Shown piece by piece: positions 1 through 5,770 of a stretch of 33,102 bases of DNA. The stretch is from positions 1-33,102 of the IMG/VR virus record IMGVR_UViG_3300031612_000035; one strand, given 5' to 3'. Origin of the DNA: a virus. The notes under the pieces were generated by a model that ran no database searches, had not been told where the DNA came from, and saw only the letters and a program-made list of their open reading frames with translations. Both the position numbers and the translations under genes were made by a program. Position 1 is the stretch's first letter; every line of letters begins with the position of its first letter.

Positions 1-2
1 AA

Positions 3-44
3 ACAGGCGAGAATAGTGACGGCGAACTGGAGTTTGAGAACTAA
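3..44 (+). CDS. 3' end of a truncated small protein gene
   Basis: The frame is open from the window edge and ends at a TAA whose last base is the first base of the next ATG (TAATG), the overlap used repeatedly in this genome. The 13 visible residues are strongly acidic (TGENSDGELEFEN). The upstream part is missing. It would become continuous with the open frame that starts near the right end of the window (32969) if the two ends are joined sharing one A, so it is probably the tail of that secreted small protein. No function can be assigned. Confidence 0.45.
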   Translation, partial: TGENSDGELEFEN

Positions 45-622
45 TGACTGATCTCACTAAAGTTGCTGACAATATTGATGGGCTTGCTGATCGTGAGATC
101 AAGGCTGGAGGGTTTAAATTTACGTTTGCCTCTGTCTTCGCAATCTTAGCTTTCATCAGCACTATTGTCGGTGGCCTCTACGGCGGCTTTGTTTTGTACC
201 AGAAGATTGAAGAGGTCGCTGGCCTTGATATTACTGCGTATCAAAAACAAATGGATATTATGGACGCCCGAATGCAGGGGGTTTCTGAGAAGGTTGAGGA
301 AGGTGTGGAGTATTCTCGGGCGATTAAAAACGGCTTATCGGACGATATTTTACGCATTGAACAACAAGTTGACAGGATGGACGATTTAGTAAGACTAATC
401 GAAGATAGTGTGGATGTTTCAATTCGAGAAAGCGAAGCAGACGTTAGACGGCTAATTAAGGAAGCTGTATCTGACATTCGTATACTTATAGATGCGGCTG
501 AAGTTCGTTTTGAAAACCAGAAAGAACGTGTTAGAAGTAGCCAAGCCGCCGACATGAAAGAATTAGAAGAACGTCTGATGTCAAAACTACAAAGAGCTTT
601 AGACAACCCTTTGTCTGATTAG
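44..622 (+). CDS. Membrane-anchored coiled-coil protein of the lysis region
   Basis: This 192-aa protein has a short polar N-terminus (1-26), one strong transmembrane segment at about 27-53, and then a long charged heptad-like region to the C-terminus (about 60-190) that looks like a continuous coiled coil. I recognise the sequence type as one common in marine phages next to the holin, but I know no proven function. The arrangement (N-terminal membrane anchor plus extended coiled coil, upstream of holin and endolysin) resembles an inner-membrane spanin, which is inference only: there is no homology to Rz that I can see, and no lipobox-bearing partner is visible. The next gene starts 9 bp downstream, so the lysis genes are probably co-transcribed. 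Confidence 0.75.
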   Translation: MTDLTKVADNIDGLADREIKAGGFKFTFASVFAILAFISTIVGGLYGGFVLYQKIEEVAGLDITAYQKQMDIMDARMQGVSEKVEEGVEYSRAIKNGLSDDILRIEQQVDRMDDLVRLIEDSVDVSIRESEADVRRLIKEAVSDIRILIDAAEVRFENQKERVRSSQAADMKELEERLMSKLQRALDNPLSD

Positions 623-631
623 GAGATTTAT

Positions 632-955
632 ATGACTGAATTTAAAGAGGTTGATGCCAACGGTAGCGGGGCCATAGAGAAGTCAGAATGGGACGCGCTA
701 AACAGAACAATAGACTTAGAGGACAGGAGGCGTTTGCTAGATGATGAGGATGCCCAGCGAGATGCCCAACGTAAAATGACTTGGTTCGCGCTAAGTGGCA
801 TGTTGCTGTTTCCATTCGCGATAATCTTGTGCGCTGTTATGGGTTTAGATCAAGCGATGAACTCTCTTTCCAGCATTTCTGGTGTATATTTTATATCTGC
901 ATCCGCCCTCGTGGGGTCGTTTTTTGGATTTTCTAAGATGGGAGGTAAAAAGTAA
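632..955 (+). CDS. EF-hand membrane protein, possible holin or antiholin partner
   Basis: This 107-aa protein has a canonical EF-hand loop near the N-terminus: D8, N10, S12, A14 (backbone position), E16 and E19, with Gly at loop position 6 and Ile at position 8. Only one loop is visible. A charged linker (about 22-48) follows, then two hydrophobic segments at about 51-72 and 80-102 and a basic tail. The start has GGAG at 8-9 bp spacing. The stop TAA shares a base with the ATG of the 3TM holin gene, so the two are probably translationally coupled. Its place between a membrane coiled-coil protein and a holin suggests a lysis-timing role, perhaps with calcium sensing, but that is inferred from context. 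Confidence 0.75.
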   Translation: MTEFKEVDANGSGAIEKSEWDALNRTIDLEDRRRLLDDEDAQRDAQRKMTWFALSGMLLFPFAIILCAVMGLDQAMNSLSSISGVYFISASALVGSFFGFSKMGGKK

Positions 956-1410
956 TGATTGCTTTATTAGGCAGTGCGCTCGGTTTCGGAACGTCCTTTC
1001 TTCCGCAAGTGTTAGGTTTCTTCCAGAAAAAACAAGACCACAAAAACCGTCTTGAAGAACTTAAAATGCGGGGCGAACTCGCGGCCCTTGGCGTCACACA
1101 CGAAATTCAAAAGTTAGACAAGCAAGCTGAGATTGCAGAAACAAAGGCTTTGTATGAATTTGCTAACCCTACTCGCGGCTTTGCCGCAGGACTATCCGCA
1201 TCTGTACGGCCAATTATCACTTACTTGTTTTTTGGCTTATTCCTATCCGTCAAAGCTGTCATCCTTTTGAAAGCGATGGAGGAAGGCGGCAACTGGAAAG
1301 ACGCAGTTCCACTAATGTTTGACAATGAAACCCAAGCACTCTTTTCTGCTATCATCGCATTTTGGTTTGGGCAACGCAGTGTATCTAAATTTATGGGAGC
1401 GAACAAATGA
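955..1410 (+). CDS. 3TM holin (Holin_3TM / GTA-type holin family)
   Basis: This 151-aa protein has a hydrophobic N-terminus (about 1-23), a basic, charged helical stretch (24-70), and two further membrane segments at about 78-105 and 120-140, ending in a short basic tail. This pattern and the RGFAAGLSASVRPI stretch before the second segment match the holin-of-three-transmembrane-segments family found in alphaproteobacterial phages and gene transfer agents. It would form inner-membrane lesions that release the endolysin encoded immediately downstream. The endolysin ATG lies inside its last codon and stop (4-bp ATGA overlap), a typical holin-endolysin coupling. Confidence 0.85.
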   Translation: MIALLGSALGFGTSFLPQVLGFFQKKQDHKNRLEELKMRGELAALGVTHEIQKLDKQAEIAETKALYEFANPTRGFAAGLSASVRPIITYLFFGLFLSVKAVILLKAMEEGGNWKDAVPLMFDNETQALFSAIIAFWFGQRSVSKFMGANK

Positions 1411-1928
1411 AACAGAACTTTGACGCATGTTTAAGTATGCTGCTCAAACACGAAGGTGGTTTTGTAAATCATCCAAAAGACCCGGGCGGAATGACTAACT
1501 TGGGAGTAACCAAGGCTGTCTATGATGAATGGATTGGTGCGGAAAGCACTGAGGATGATATGAGGGCGCTAACTCCTGAAGATGTTGCCCCGATCTACAA
1601 AAAAAATTATTGGGATAAGGTGCGCGGTGACGATTTACCTTCTGGTGTTGATTGGTGCGCTTTTGATTGGGCTGTAAATTCTGGCAGTGGTAGACCAGCC
1701 AAGGCTATTCAACGAGCCGTTGGTGCCACGCAAGATGGAGCCATTGGCCCTATGACTTTGCAGTCTGTTGCTGATTTAGACCCAGACAGAATTATTGAGT
1801 CTGTATACCTCACTCGCCAAAAATTCTATGAAGGTTTGAAAACTTTTGAAACTTTTGGCAAAGGCTGGACTAGAAGAAATAAAGAAACTCTTGATACGGC
1901 TCTTGCTATGGCATCTAGGCCAGTATAA
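1407..1928 (+). CDS. Endolysin, glycoside hydrolase family 108 (N-acetylmuramidase)
   Basis: This 173-aa muramidase carries the GH108 catalytic signature near the N-terminus (KHEGGF, with E16 the expected catalytic acid), followed by DPGGMTNLGVT and then an aromatic-rich middle (about 60-90). The C-terminal half contains WAVNSGSGRPAKAIQ and a DGAIGPMTL segment typical of the peptidoglycan-binding domain that accompanies GH108 (about 80-165). No signal peptide is present, so export would rely on the holin. The length is normal for single-unit phage GH108 enzymes. It is the last gene of the rightward lysis block, and its TAA stop is the first base of the long bidirectional hairpin downstream. 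Confidence 0.93.
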   Translation: MKQNFDACLSMLLKHEGGFVNHPKDPGGMTNLGVTKAVYDEWIGAESTEDDMRALTPEDVAPIYKKNYWDKVRGDDLPSGVDWCAFDWAVNSGSGRPAKAIQRAVGATQDGAIGPMTLQSVADLDPDRIIESVYLTRQKFYEGLKTFETFGKGWTRRNKETLDTALAMASRPV

Positions 1929-2043
1929 AAAATTCGTGTGGGTGGTGTAATCTCAACAGTCTAAACCTTGGGGGTCTGGTTGTTTATTGGTTACGCGCTA
2001 CCAAATGTGCCAACATCGTAAGCTGCCACCCACACAAATTTTT
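1928..2043. terminator. Bidirectional terminator-like long hairpin, possible structured RNA
   Basis: A perfect 10-bp GC-rich stem (1936-1945, GTGTGGGTGG, with 2026-2035) is extended outward by seven A:T pairs after one mismatch (1928-1934 with 2037-2043). The stem is therefore followed by a T-rich tract whichever strand is transcribed. It sits exactly between convergent gene ends: the endolysin stop at 1928 and the leftward gene stop at 2062. The roughly 80-nt inside is not a simple loop. It can form TTGGT/ACCAA (1987-1991/2000-2004), and GTTG (1979-1982) can pair with CAAC at either 1954-1957 or 2011-2014. Termination is the safest reading, and a stable small RNA is possible. Confidence 0.65.
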
Positions 2044-2061
2044 AAAAAATTTAGTTACTAT

Positions 2062-2799
2062 TTATTGTGGTAAAAAATAATACCAGTAATTTTTACCTTT
2101 TTTAGTAAAAGCGTTTCGGTATCTATCAAGCCTCCCCATTTTTGCCATGCCATCCATAAAAGAGCTTATGGTTTGTACAGTTAATTCAATTCCATCTATT
2201 TTTAGTTTTTGAGAAATGTCTGCTGCTGTTAATCTTTCTTTTTCAGAAAAACAGCTTAGAATTATTTTCCGTTTGTTTTCGGCTGCAATTCTAATTTTTT
2301 GCTGTTGGGCTTCTTTTGCGTCATGCGTTATTTCTTGACGCAAATCCATTGGAAGATTTGGACGTTTTCCTAAACGTGCCATTTCTATTTCGTGTTCAAG
2401 AATATTCCAGCCATATGATATTTCTTTTTTTTCTTCAATTGTTGTAGCATTTTCTAAATTTTCTAAAGCTTTTTCTTGTCTAATTCTTTTACGATTAAAC
2501 TGCAAAGTGCTAAGACCGCTTCCACATCCATTGATAGATTGTATCTGCTTTTTTTGCGGCTGTCTTCGAGCATCAACTGCAACAATCGGTGCTGCCTCTT
2601 TGCGGCGATTGACAATAGACTTTCGTTTTCCATCCCGTTCCAATCTATATGTGTAAAATTTTATGCCATATTCAACAGATGCACGGTGTACTGTAGTTTG
2701 TGATAAAGATATTGCTTCTGCTGTTTGTTTTTGATTTAAACCTGCTTCAGCACAACGAACTAAAGCAGCAATTTGTTTATCATTAATATTAACGGCCAT
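2062..2799 (-). CDS. Putative DNA-binding protein with N-terminal HTH and C-terminal winged-helix-like domain
   Basis: This 245-aa protein begins with a helix-turn-helix pattern (about 5-45: QIAALVRCAEAGLNQKQTAE then a SLSQTTVHRA recognition helix). A basic, low-complexity middle follows (about 50-115), then a helical region with the charged stretch LGKRPNLPMD (about 135-155). The C-terminal part (about 170-240) reads as a second winged helix (ERLTAADISQKLKIDGIELTVQTISSFM...). No known family is certain. It is the last gene of the leftward early operon; the start has AAGGTG 5 bp upstream and overlaps the end of the preceding small gene by 11 bp. A regulator or DNA-packaging/replication accessory role is possible. 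Confidence 0.7.
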   Translation of the reverse strand: MAVNINDKQIAALVRCAEAGLNQKQTAEAISLSQTTVHRASVEYGIKFYTYRLERDGKRKSIVNRRKEAAPIVAVDARRQPQKKQIQSINGCGSGLSTLQFNRKRIRQEKALENLENATTIEEKKEISYGWNILEHEIEMARLGKRPNLPMDLRQEITHDAKEAQQQKIRIAAENKRKIILSCFSEKERLTAADISQKLKIDGIELTVQTISSFMDGMAKMGRLDRYRNAFTKKGKNYWYYFLPQ

Positions 2800-2941
2800 T
2801 TGACACCTTATAGTTTTTTAATTGTTTATTAATTCTTTCCGCAGCTTTTGCCGCTTTTAAAAATCTTTGGAAACTAGCTTCTTTTCTATATGCAATAGCT
2901 AATTTTCTTTGATGATTTATTAACGGGTCTAAATTTTTCAT
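2789..2941 (-). CDS. Small basic protein, unknown function
   Basis: This is a 50-aa, Lys/Arg-rich, mostly helical protein (KNLDPLINHQRKLAIAYR...). An in-frame ATG 36 bp further upstream (2977) would lie inside the preceding gene and has no good ribosome binding site. The ATG at 2941 has AAGG seven bases upstream, so I prefer it. It overlaps the following HTH gene by 11 bp. There is no family match that I recognise; a nucleic-acid-associated early protein is plausible from its charge only. Confidence 0.6.
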   Translation of the reverse strand: MKNLDPLINHQRKLAIAYRKEASFQRFLKAAKAAERINKQLKNYKVSNGR

Positions 2942-2963
2942 TACGCTGCCTTCATTGTTAAGA

Positions 2964-3191
2964 TTATTTTTCATCATATAATTTCTTTTTTTCTTTAATT
3001 AAAATATATGATGCAAATCGAGTGCTGCTTTCATCCATAAAAACCATTTCGGTGTGAATTTCGTGGCCTTCTTCTCTTAGTTCTTTAATCCGTGCTGCCA
3101 AGCGAAATGATCCAATAAATTGCAATGCTTCCATAGGCGTAATTGGATTTTTTCTCATCCATTGCAAAATTTGTTTTGTCTGAGTTTCCAT
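2964..3191 (-). CDS. Small helix-turn-helix protein (HTH_39-like)
   Basis: This 75-aa protein matches the short phage HTH family with the pattern QI-L-W-(x)-PITPMEAL-x-x-I-G-S-F-RLAARI-x-ELR-E-G-H-EI. The helix-turn-helix spans about residues 5-50, and RLAARIKELREEGHEI is the recognition-helix segment and its wing. Members are usually encoded in early phage operons and are taken as DNA-binding proteins of unknown target. The ATG has AGGAA six bases upstream. About 30 bp separate it from the upstream gene, and it overlaps the longer alternative start of the next gene. Confidence 0.8.
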   Translation of the reverse strand: METQTKQILQWMRKNPITPMEALQFIGSFRLAARIKELREEGHEIHTEMVFMDESSTRFASYILIKEKKKLYDEK

Positions 3192-3221
3192 GTTTATTTC
3201 CTATTTGGTTGTGGGGGTAGG

Positions 3222-3575
3222 TCAACAAATATTTGTTTTATCGGTTAAATTATACCAATCGGCTATAATCGGTTTAAACCACTCAGGTGCGTTTTCGTCT
3301 TCGTTCTGGCGATCAAATAAATTTAGGGCCACAAATTTTGCCACATCAACTGTAACGTCAGTAAAACTTAGATCTAAAAAATTTAAACGCAGAACCCGGA
3401 TGCTACTGTCTTCAGAGCACTCTGCATAAACCAATTTTGCGGCTTCTGACAGCGTGTTTGGCATGTCTTCGCCTACTGGCAAATGATTAAAGTGGCGCGT
3501 AATGCCAAGGTCTGGGCGAACAATCGTGCCGCTAGACGTAACCAGATATTGATCCATTTGCTGTTTCTTTGTCAT
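3222..3575 (-). CDS. Conserved-looking hypothetical early protein
   Basis: This 117-aa soluble protein has no membrane segment or recognisable motif. It is rich in acidic residues in the middle (VYAECSEDSS, FDRQNEDENAPEW) and ends in a Trp-containing region. It belongs to the leftward early operon. Its ribosome binding site (AAAAAGG, about 7 bp before the ATG) is the third of three near-identical TTAAAAAGG elements in the leader, the other two lying in the 3597-3633 tandem repeat. The unusual leader suggests its translation or expression level is tuned separately from the genes upstream. Function unknown. Confidence 0.65.
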   Translation of the reverse strand: MTKKQQMDQYLVTSSGTIVRPDLGITRHFNHLPVGEDMPNTLSEAAKLVYAECSEDSSIRVLRLNFLDLSFTDVTVDVAKFVALNLFDRQNEDENAPEWFKPIIADWYNLTDKTNIC

Positions 3576-3596
3576 TTTATATTCCTTTTTAAGAGA

Positions 3597-3633
3597 GGGG
3601 GTCCCTTTTTAATTAGGGGGGTCCCTTTTTAAT
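3597..3633. repeat. Tandem 17-nt repeat duplicating a Shine-Dalgarno-like segment
   Basis: Two identical 17-nt copies (plus strand GGGGGTCCCTTTTTAAT, 3597-3613 and 3617-3633) lie with a 20-bp period. On the transcribed minus strand each reads ATTAAAAAGGGACCCCC. A third partial copy (TTAAAAAGG, 3584-3592) is the real ribosome binding site of the gene starting at 3575. The GGG and CCC of neighbouring copies can pair with each other. This is a leader between two genes of the leftward operon, so it may act on mRNA structure or translation. Confidence 0.8.
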
Positions 3634-3637
3634 CGGG

Positions 3638-3654
3638 TGGGGGCCGAAGCCCCT
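3638..3654 (-). terminator. TTCG-tetraloop hairpin after the 3662-3979 gene
   Basis: On the minus strand, GGGGC-TTCG-GCCCC (3640-3653) forms a very stable tetraloop hairpin seven bases past the stop of the upstream gene. In the direction of transcription it is followed by CACCCGATTAAAAA rather than a T-tract, so it is more likely an mRNA 3'-end stabiliser, processing or attenuating element than a full intrinsic terminator. Read on the plus strand, a TTTAGTT tract follows it, but no plus-strand gene precedes it. Confidence 0.5.
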
Positions 3655-3661
3655 TTAGTTA

Positions 3662-3979
3662 TTAAAATTCGCTGTCAAGAACTCTTGCTATTCCACGACC
3701 AGTGCTAATTCTGGCTACAAACCAAGCACCCTTTGCTTTCTGATAAACAACTTTAAGGTCGGAAAGGTCTATTCCTTGGTCAACAGATGCTTCAATCATT
3801 GTTGTATCCATTACAAATTTTTTATCATCAAGTGCCATTTTTTTGCCCTTTTCTTCTTTTACGTATTCGTCAACTCTGCAAGCGGCTTTGGCTTCGCTCT
3901 GTGTTTTATATTTTTCAGGAAGAATATAATCTTCCATCATCATGCGATCATATCCATAAATTTTGTAAAATTTTGCCAT
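3662..3979 (-). CDS. Hypothetical early protein
   Basis: This is a 105-aa charged protein with no family I recognise. The N-terminus is Tyr/Met-rich (YKIYGYDRMMMEDY), the centre is Lys/Glu-rich (about 25-55), and the C-terminus looks beta-rich (about 75-105, with VVYQKAKGAWFVARIS). Its ATG shares a base with the TAA of the preceding gene (TAATG), showing translational coupling. It is probably co-transcribed with the gene at 3979-4167 from the divergent promoter region at 4.2 kb. A stable tetraloop hairpin follows its stop. Confidence 0.65.
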   Translation of the reverse strand: MAKFYKIYGYDRMMMEDYILPEKYKTQSEAKAACRVDEYVKEEKGKKMALDDKKFVMDTTMIEASVDQGIDLSDLKVVYQKAKGAWFVARISTGRGIARVLDSEF

Positions 3980-4167
3980 TATGAAATTCCCTCAATAGTA
4001 CCTACAACCAAATTAGCGCCGCCAGCTTCACTCCATACTTTTCCAGTATTAGGGATGTAATGAAATTTTAAAGTTGGGCTGGATATTCTCAATTGAGACA
4101 TCACCTCTAATAAAGTGTTTTTTTCAATGTTTGAAAAATTACTGTGGCTCGATTTAAACTGTGCCAT
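3979..4167 (-). CDS. Small hypothetical early protein, first gene of the leftward operon
   Basis: This 62-aa protein has no recognised family. Its C-terminal half reads as beta strands with Gly turns (FHYIPNTGKVWSEAGGANLVVG). The start ATG at 4167 has AAAGGA nine bases upstream. As the first gene downstream of the 4168-4274 divergent intergenic region, it probably opens the leftward operon that runs to 2062. Its stop overlaps the next start by one base. Confidence 0.6.
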   Translation of the reverse strand: MAQFKSSHSNFSNIEKNTLLEVMSQLRISSPTLKFHYIPNTGKVWSEAGGANLVVGTIEGIS

Positions 4168-4205
4168 TGGGATAGTCCTTTCTAATGTTTATGTTTCTAT
4201 AACTT

Positions 4206-4246
4206 GTGTAAACTATATTTTACACTATTGCAATGGGGCTTTACAC
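4206..4246. promoter_or_regulatory. Operator-like inverted repeat plus extra half-site
   Basis: GTGTAAA (4206-4212) and TTTACAC (4219-4225) form a perfect inverted repeat with a 6-bp spacer. A third TTTACAC lies at 4240-4246, 21 bp from the second, about two helical turns. The segment lies between divergent genes. TTTACAC and TATTGCAA (here 4226-4233) both recur in the other divergent region near 6.6 kb, which suggests a shared regulator, perhaps the small HTH protein encoded at 6663. Confidence 0.5.
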
Positions 4247-4268
4247 TTTTTTTAAAAAAAACTATTAA
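4240..4268 (+). promoter_or_regulatory. Candidate promoter for rusA, possibly giving a leaderless mRNA
   Basis: TTTACA (4240-4245) and TATTAA (4263-4268) are separated by 17 bp and resemble sigma70 -35 and -10 boxes. The expected start of transcription, about seven bases after the -10 box, falls on or next to the ATG at 4275. No Shine-Dalgarno sequence precedes that ATG, in contrast to nearly all other genes here. The -35 box overlaps one of the TTTACAC half-sites, so a bound regulator would block it. Confidence 0.45.
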
Positions 4269-4274
4269 TAAATT

Positions 4275-4706
4275 ATGTACCATGTTGAGATTGAAGCAGA
4301 GGGACAACCTCAAGGAAAAGCCAGACCTCGTATGAGCCGATTTGGTCACGTCTACACGCCTCAAAAAACAAGAGACTACGAGAACATCATAAAATCCGCT
4401 TGTGCAACACAAATGAAAAGACACAACCTAAGTCCAACAACTTCAGCTGTTAAAGTGTCGATTGTAGCTTTTATGAGTATTCCTAAATCTTGGTCACAAA
4501 AAAAATCCGAAAAAGCCGAATACGGTTTAATTTATCCAATAGCCAAACCGGATATAGATAATATTGTAAAAGCTGCTTTGGATGGTATTTCGGGGCCACA
4601 AGGCGTCATATTGGATGACAAGCAAGTGGTTAGCCTAAAAGCAATTAAAACTTTTTGCCACCCAGACCGAGGTCCAGTGCTTTATATATCAATTTCCTGG
4701 GAATAG
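4275..4706 (+). CDS. rusA: RusA-type Holliday junction resolvase
   Basis: This 143-aa protein has the RusA signature. It has an N-terminal beta strand with GKARPRM and a YTPQKTRDYE segment (14-36), the acidic active site KPDIDNIVKAALDG (91-104; D93, D95, K99, D103), and DDKQV (114-118). Family members are dimeric Mg2+-dependent nucleases that cut four-way junctions, here probably debranching recombination intermediates before packaging. It is the only rightward gene between 2062 and 6571. It runs opposite to the ERF/SSB operon and overlaps the end of the HNH gene tail-to-tail by 25 bp. It has no visible ribosome binding site and lies directly after a promoter-like sequence. Confidence 0.92.
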   Translation: MYHVEIEAEGQPQGKARPRMSRFGHVYTPQKTRDYENIIKSACATQMKRHNLSPTTSAVKVSIVAFMSIPKSWSQKKSEKAEYGLIYPIAKPDIDNIVKAALDGISGPQGVILDDKQVVSLKAIKTFCHPDRGPVLYISISWE

Positions 4707-5020
4707 GACCAATCAGGTCCATATAAATCTCTCCATTCTTTTGGACTTTGATGGATTGCCAATTTACTGCTATCCCACAGCCCTTGATGATGTCCCTCAC
4801 ACAATGGAATAGCTAGGTTGTCTGCTGTTTTCTTTCCACTAAATCTGTCGTGTATAATGTGGTGTGCTTGAGTTGGAGAGGATTGTGGCAAGTTAAAAGC
4901 TTTGCATATGCAGCAATCCATTTCATGCAGTTTTGATAAAAACTTTGGGTCTTTTTTTGCTTTGGGTGTTTTGGGGTTAGACCAATCAATATTTAAATTT
5001 TTATTTTGTAATTGGGTCAT
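4682..5020 (-). CDS. HNH-type nuclease, Ref/DUF968-like
   Basis: This 112-aa protein has a zinc/HNH pattern: a Cys pair (C36/C37, C39), QAHHIIHDRFSGKKTADN (51-68) and PLCEGHH (72-78). This matches the phage recombination-nuclease family related to P1 Ref and DUF968 proteins, which are often encoded beside annealing proteins and RusA. The preferred ATG at 5020 has GAGG nine bases upstream. An in-frame GTG at 5035 is possible but lies within that same ribosome binding site. It is the last gene of the ERF-SSB operon, overlaps the preceding gene by 20 bp, and overlaps rusA convergently by 25 bp. Confidence 0.82.
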   Translation of the reverse strand: MTQLQNKNLNIDWSNPKTPKAKKDPKFLSKLHEMDCCICKAFNLPQSSPTQAHHIIHDRFSGKKTADNLAIPLCEGHHQGLWDSSKLAIHQSPKEWRDLYGPDWSYSQEIDI

Positions 5021-5393
5021 AACCAACCGCCTCACTTAATTTACTCATTGCTAATTCAAAATAGATCATAAACTCTGTTTGAGTCATGGCGCTAAACTCG
5101 GTGCTGTCAACATGGCGAACAATACTATAACTGAGGGGTGATATACTGGTTTTGTAATAGCCGCAAACTAATTTAAGTTCGTGATGTAGGTGTTTTGATG
5201 TTGGCCACATTCCAGTGCTTTCGACTGCCGTTTTAAGGATTGACCAGTACAAATTGTGGTGTGGGTTTGATCTTGTTCCAGTAACTGATAAATTAAAAAG
5301 TTGGTTAGATTTACATTCTTCTAACCTTTCTGCGTCATGTTGAGAGACAGGAATTAATTTCCCATCCCTCAACTCAACTTGAATTTTAGACAT
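5001..5393 (-). CDS. Recombination-module protein, DUF1367/NinB-like (tentative)
   Basis: This 130-aa protein contains a TRSNPHHNLYWSILKTAVE segment (about 39-57) and a C-terminal SAMTQTEFMIYFELAMSKL...GYDP segment. These remind me of DUF1367 and the lambda NinB/Orf group, which assist phage recombination, but the assignment is by pattern memory and not certain. The first ATG is at 5393; a TTG at 5402 would overlap the SSB stop. It lies between SSB and the HNH nuclease in a tightly overlapped leftward operon, which supports a recombination role. Confidence 0.6.
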   Translation of the reverse strand: MSKIQVELRDGKLIPVSQHDAERLEECKSNQLFNLSVTGTRSNPHHNLYWSILKTAVESTGMWPTSKHLHHELKLVCGYYKTSISPLSYSIVRHVDSTEFSAMTQTEFMIYFELAMSKLSEAVGYDPITK

Positions 5394-5398
5394 TTTTG

Positions 5399-5770
5399 TC
5401 AAAACGGTATTTCATCATCTAAATCTGCAAGTTCAACTTGTGTAGATGATGGGGTCTTAGGGGCGCTGGGGGCCACTTTACCGCCTTGTAAGGTTAAATC
5501 ATTAACCCTTACGCCCAAATACGTTTTGCCGTTATAATCACGTTGAGTAAGCTCTCCGCTTACCGTCAAACTTGTACCTTTTTTTAAGTAAGGCTGGACA
5601 CCAACAGCACGTTTGCCAAAATAAGAGCAATCAAAAAACATAGTTGTTTTATTTGGTCCGTAGCCATCATCTACTGCGACTGCGAATGTAACAAACTGAG
5701 TTTGGTCCACACCCCCCTTTTTAATTTCACTTTCTTTGGTAAGACGCCCAGCAATTGTAATTGATTTCAT
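5399..5770 (-). CDS. ssb: Single-stranded DNA-binding protein
   Basis: This 123-aa SSB has an OB-fold domain at about 1-100: an ITIAGRLTKESEIK start, VTFAVAVDDGYG, FFDCSYFGKRA, YLKKGTSLTVSGEL and KTYLGVRVNDLTL. A short Pro/Ser linker follows, and it ends in the acidic tip DLDDEIPF that in bacterial SSBs recruits partner proteins. It should coat ssDNA during replication and annealing. Its ATG overlaps the TGA of the ERF gene (ATGA), so annealing protein and SSB are translationally coupled. Length is typical of phage SSBs. Confidence 0.94.
   Translation of the reverse strand: MKSITIAGRLTKESEIKKGGVDQTQFVTFAVAVDDGYGPNKTTMFFDCSYFGKRAVGVQPYLKKGTSLTVSGELTQRDYNGKTYLGVRVNDLTLQGGKVAPSAPKTPSSTQVELADLDDEIPF

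Noticed and set aside
241-606. Minus-strand open frame of 121 codons opposite gene 1
   Set aside because: No ribosome binding site, Ser-rich shadow composition, and it lies wholly opposite a coding coiled-coil protein.
1936-2035. A tRNA-like outline (closing stem plus internal hairpins)
   Set aside because: No T-loop consensus, no 7-bp anticodon loop and a far too long inner region; the stem sits between converging gene ends with T-tracts on both sides, so a terminator/structured RNA fits better.
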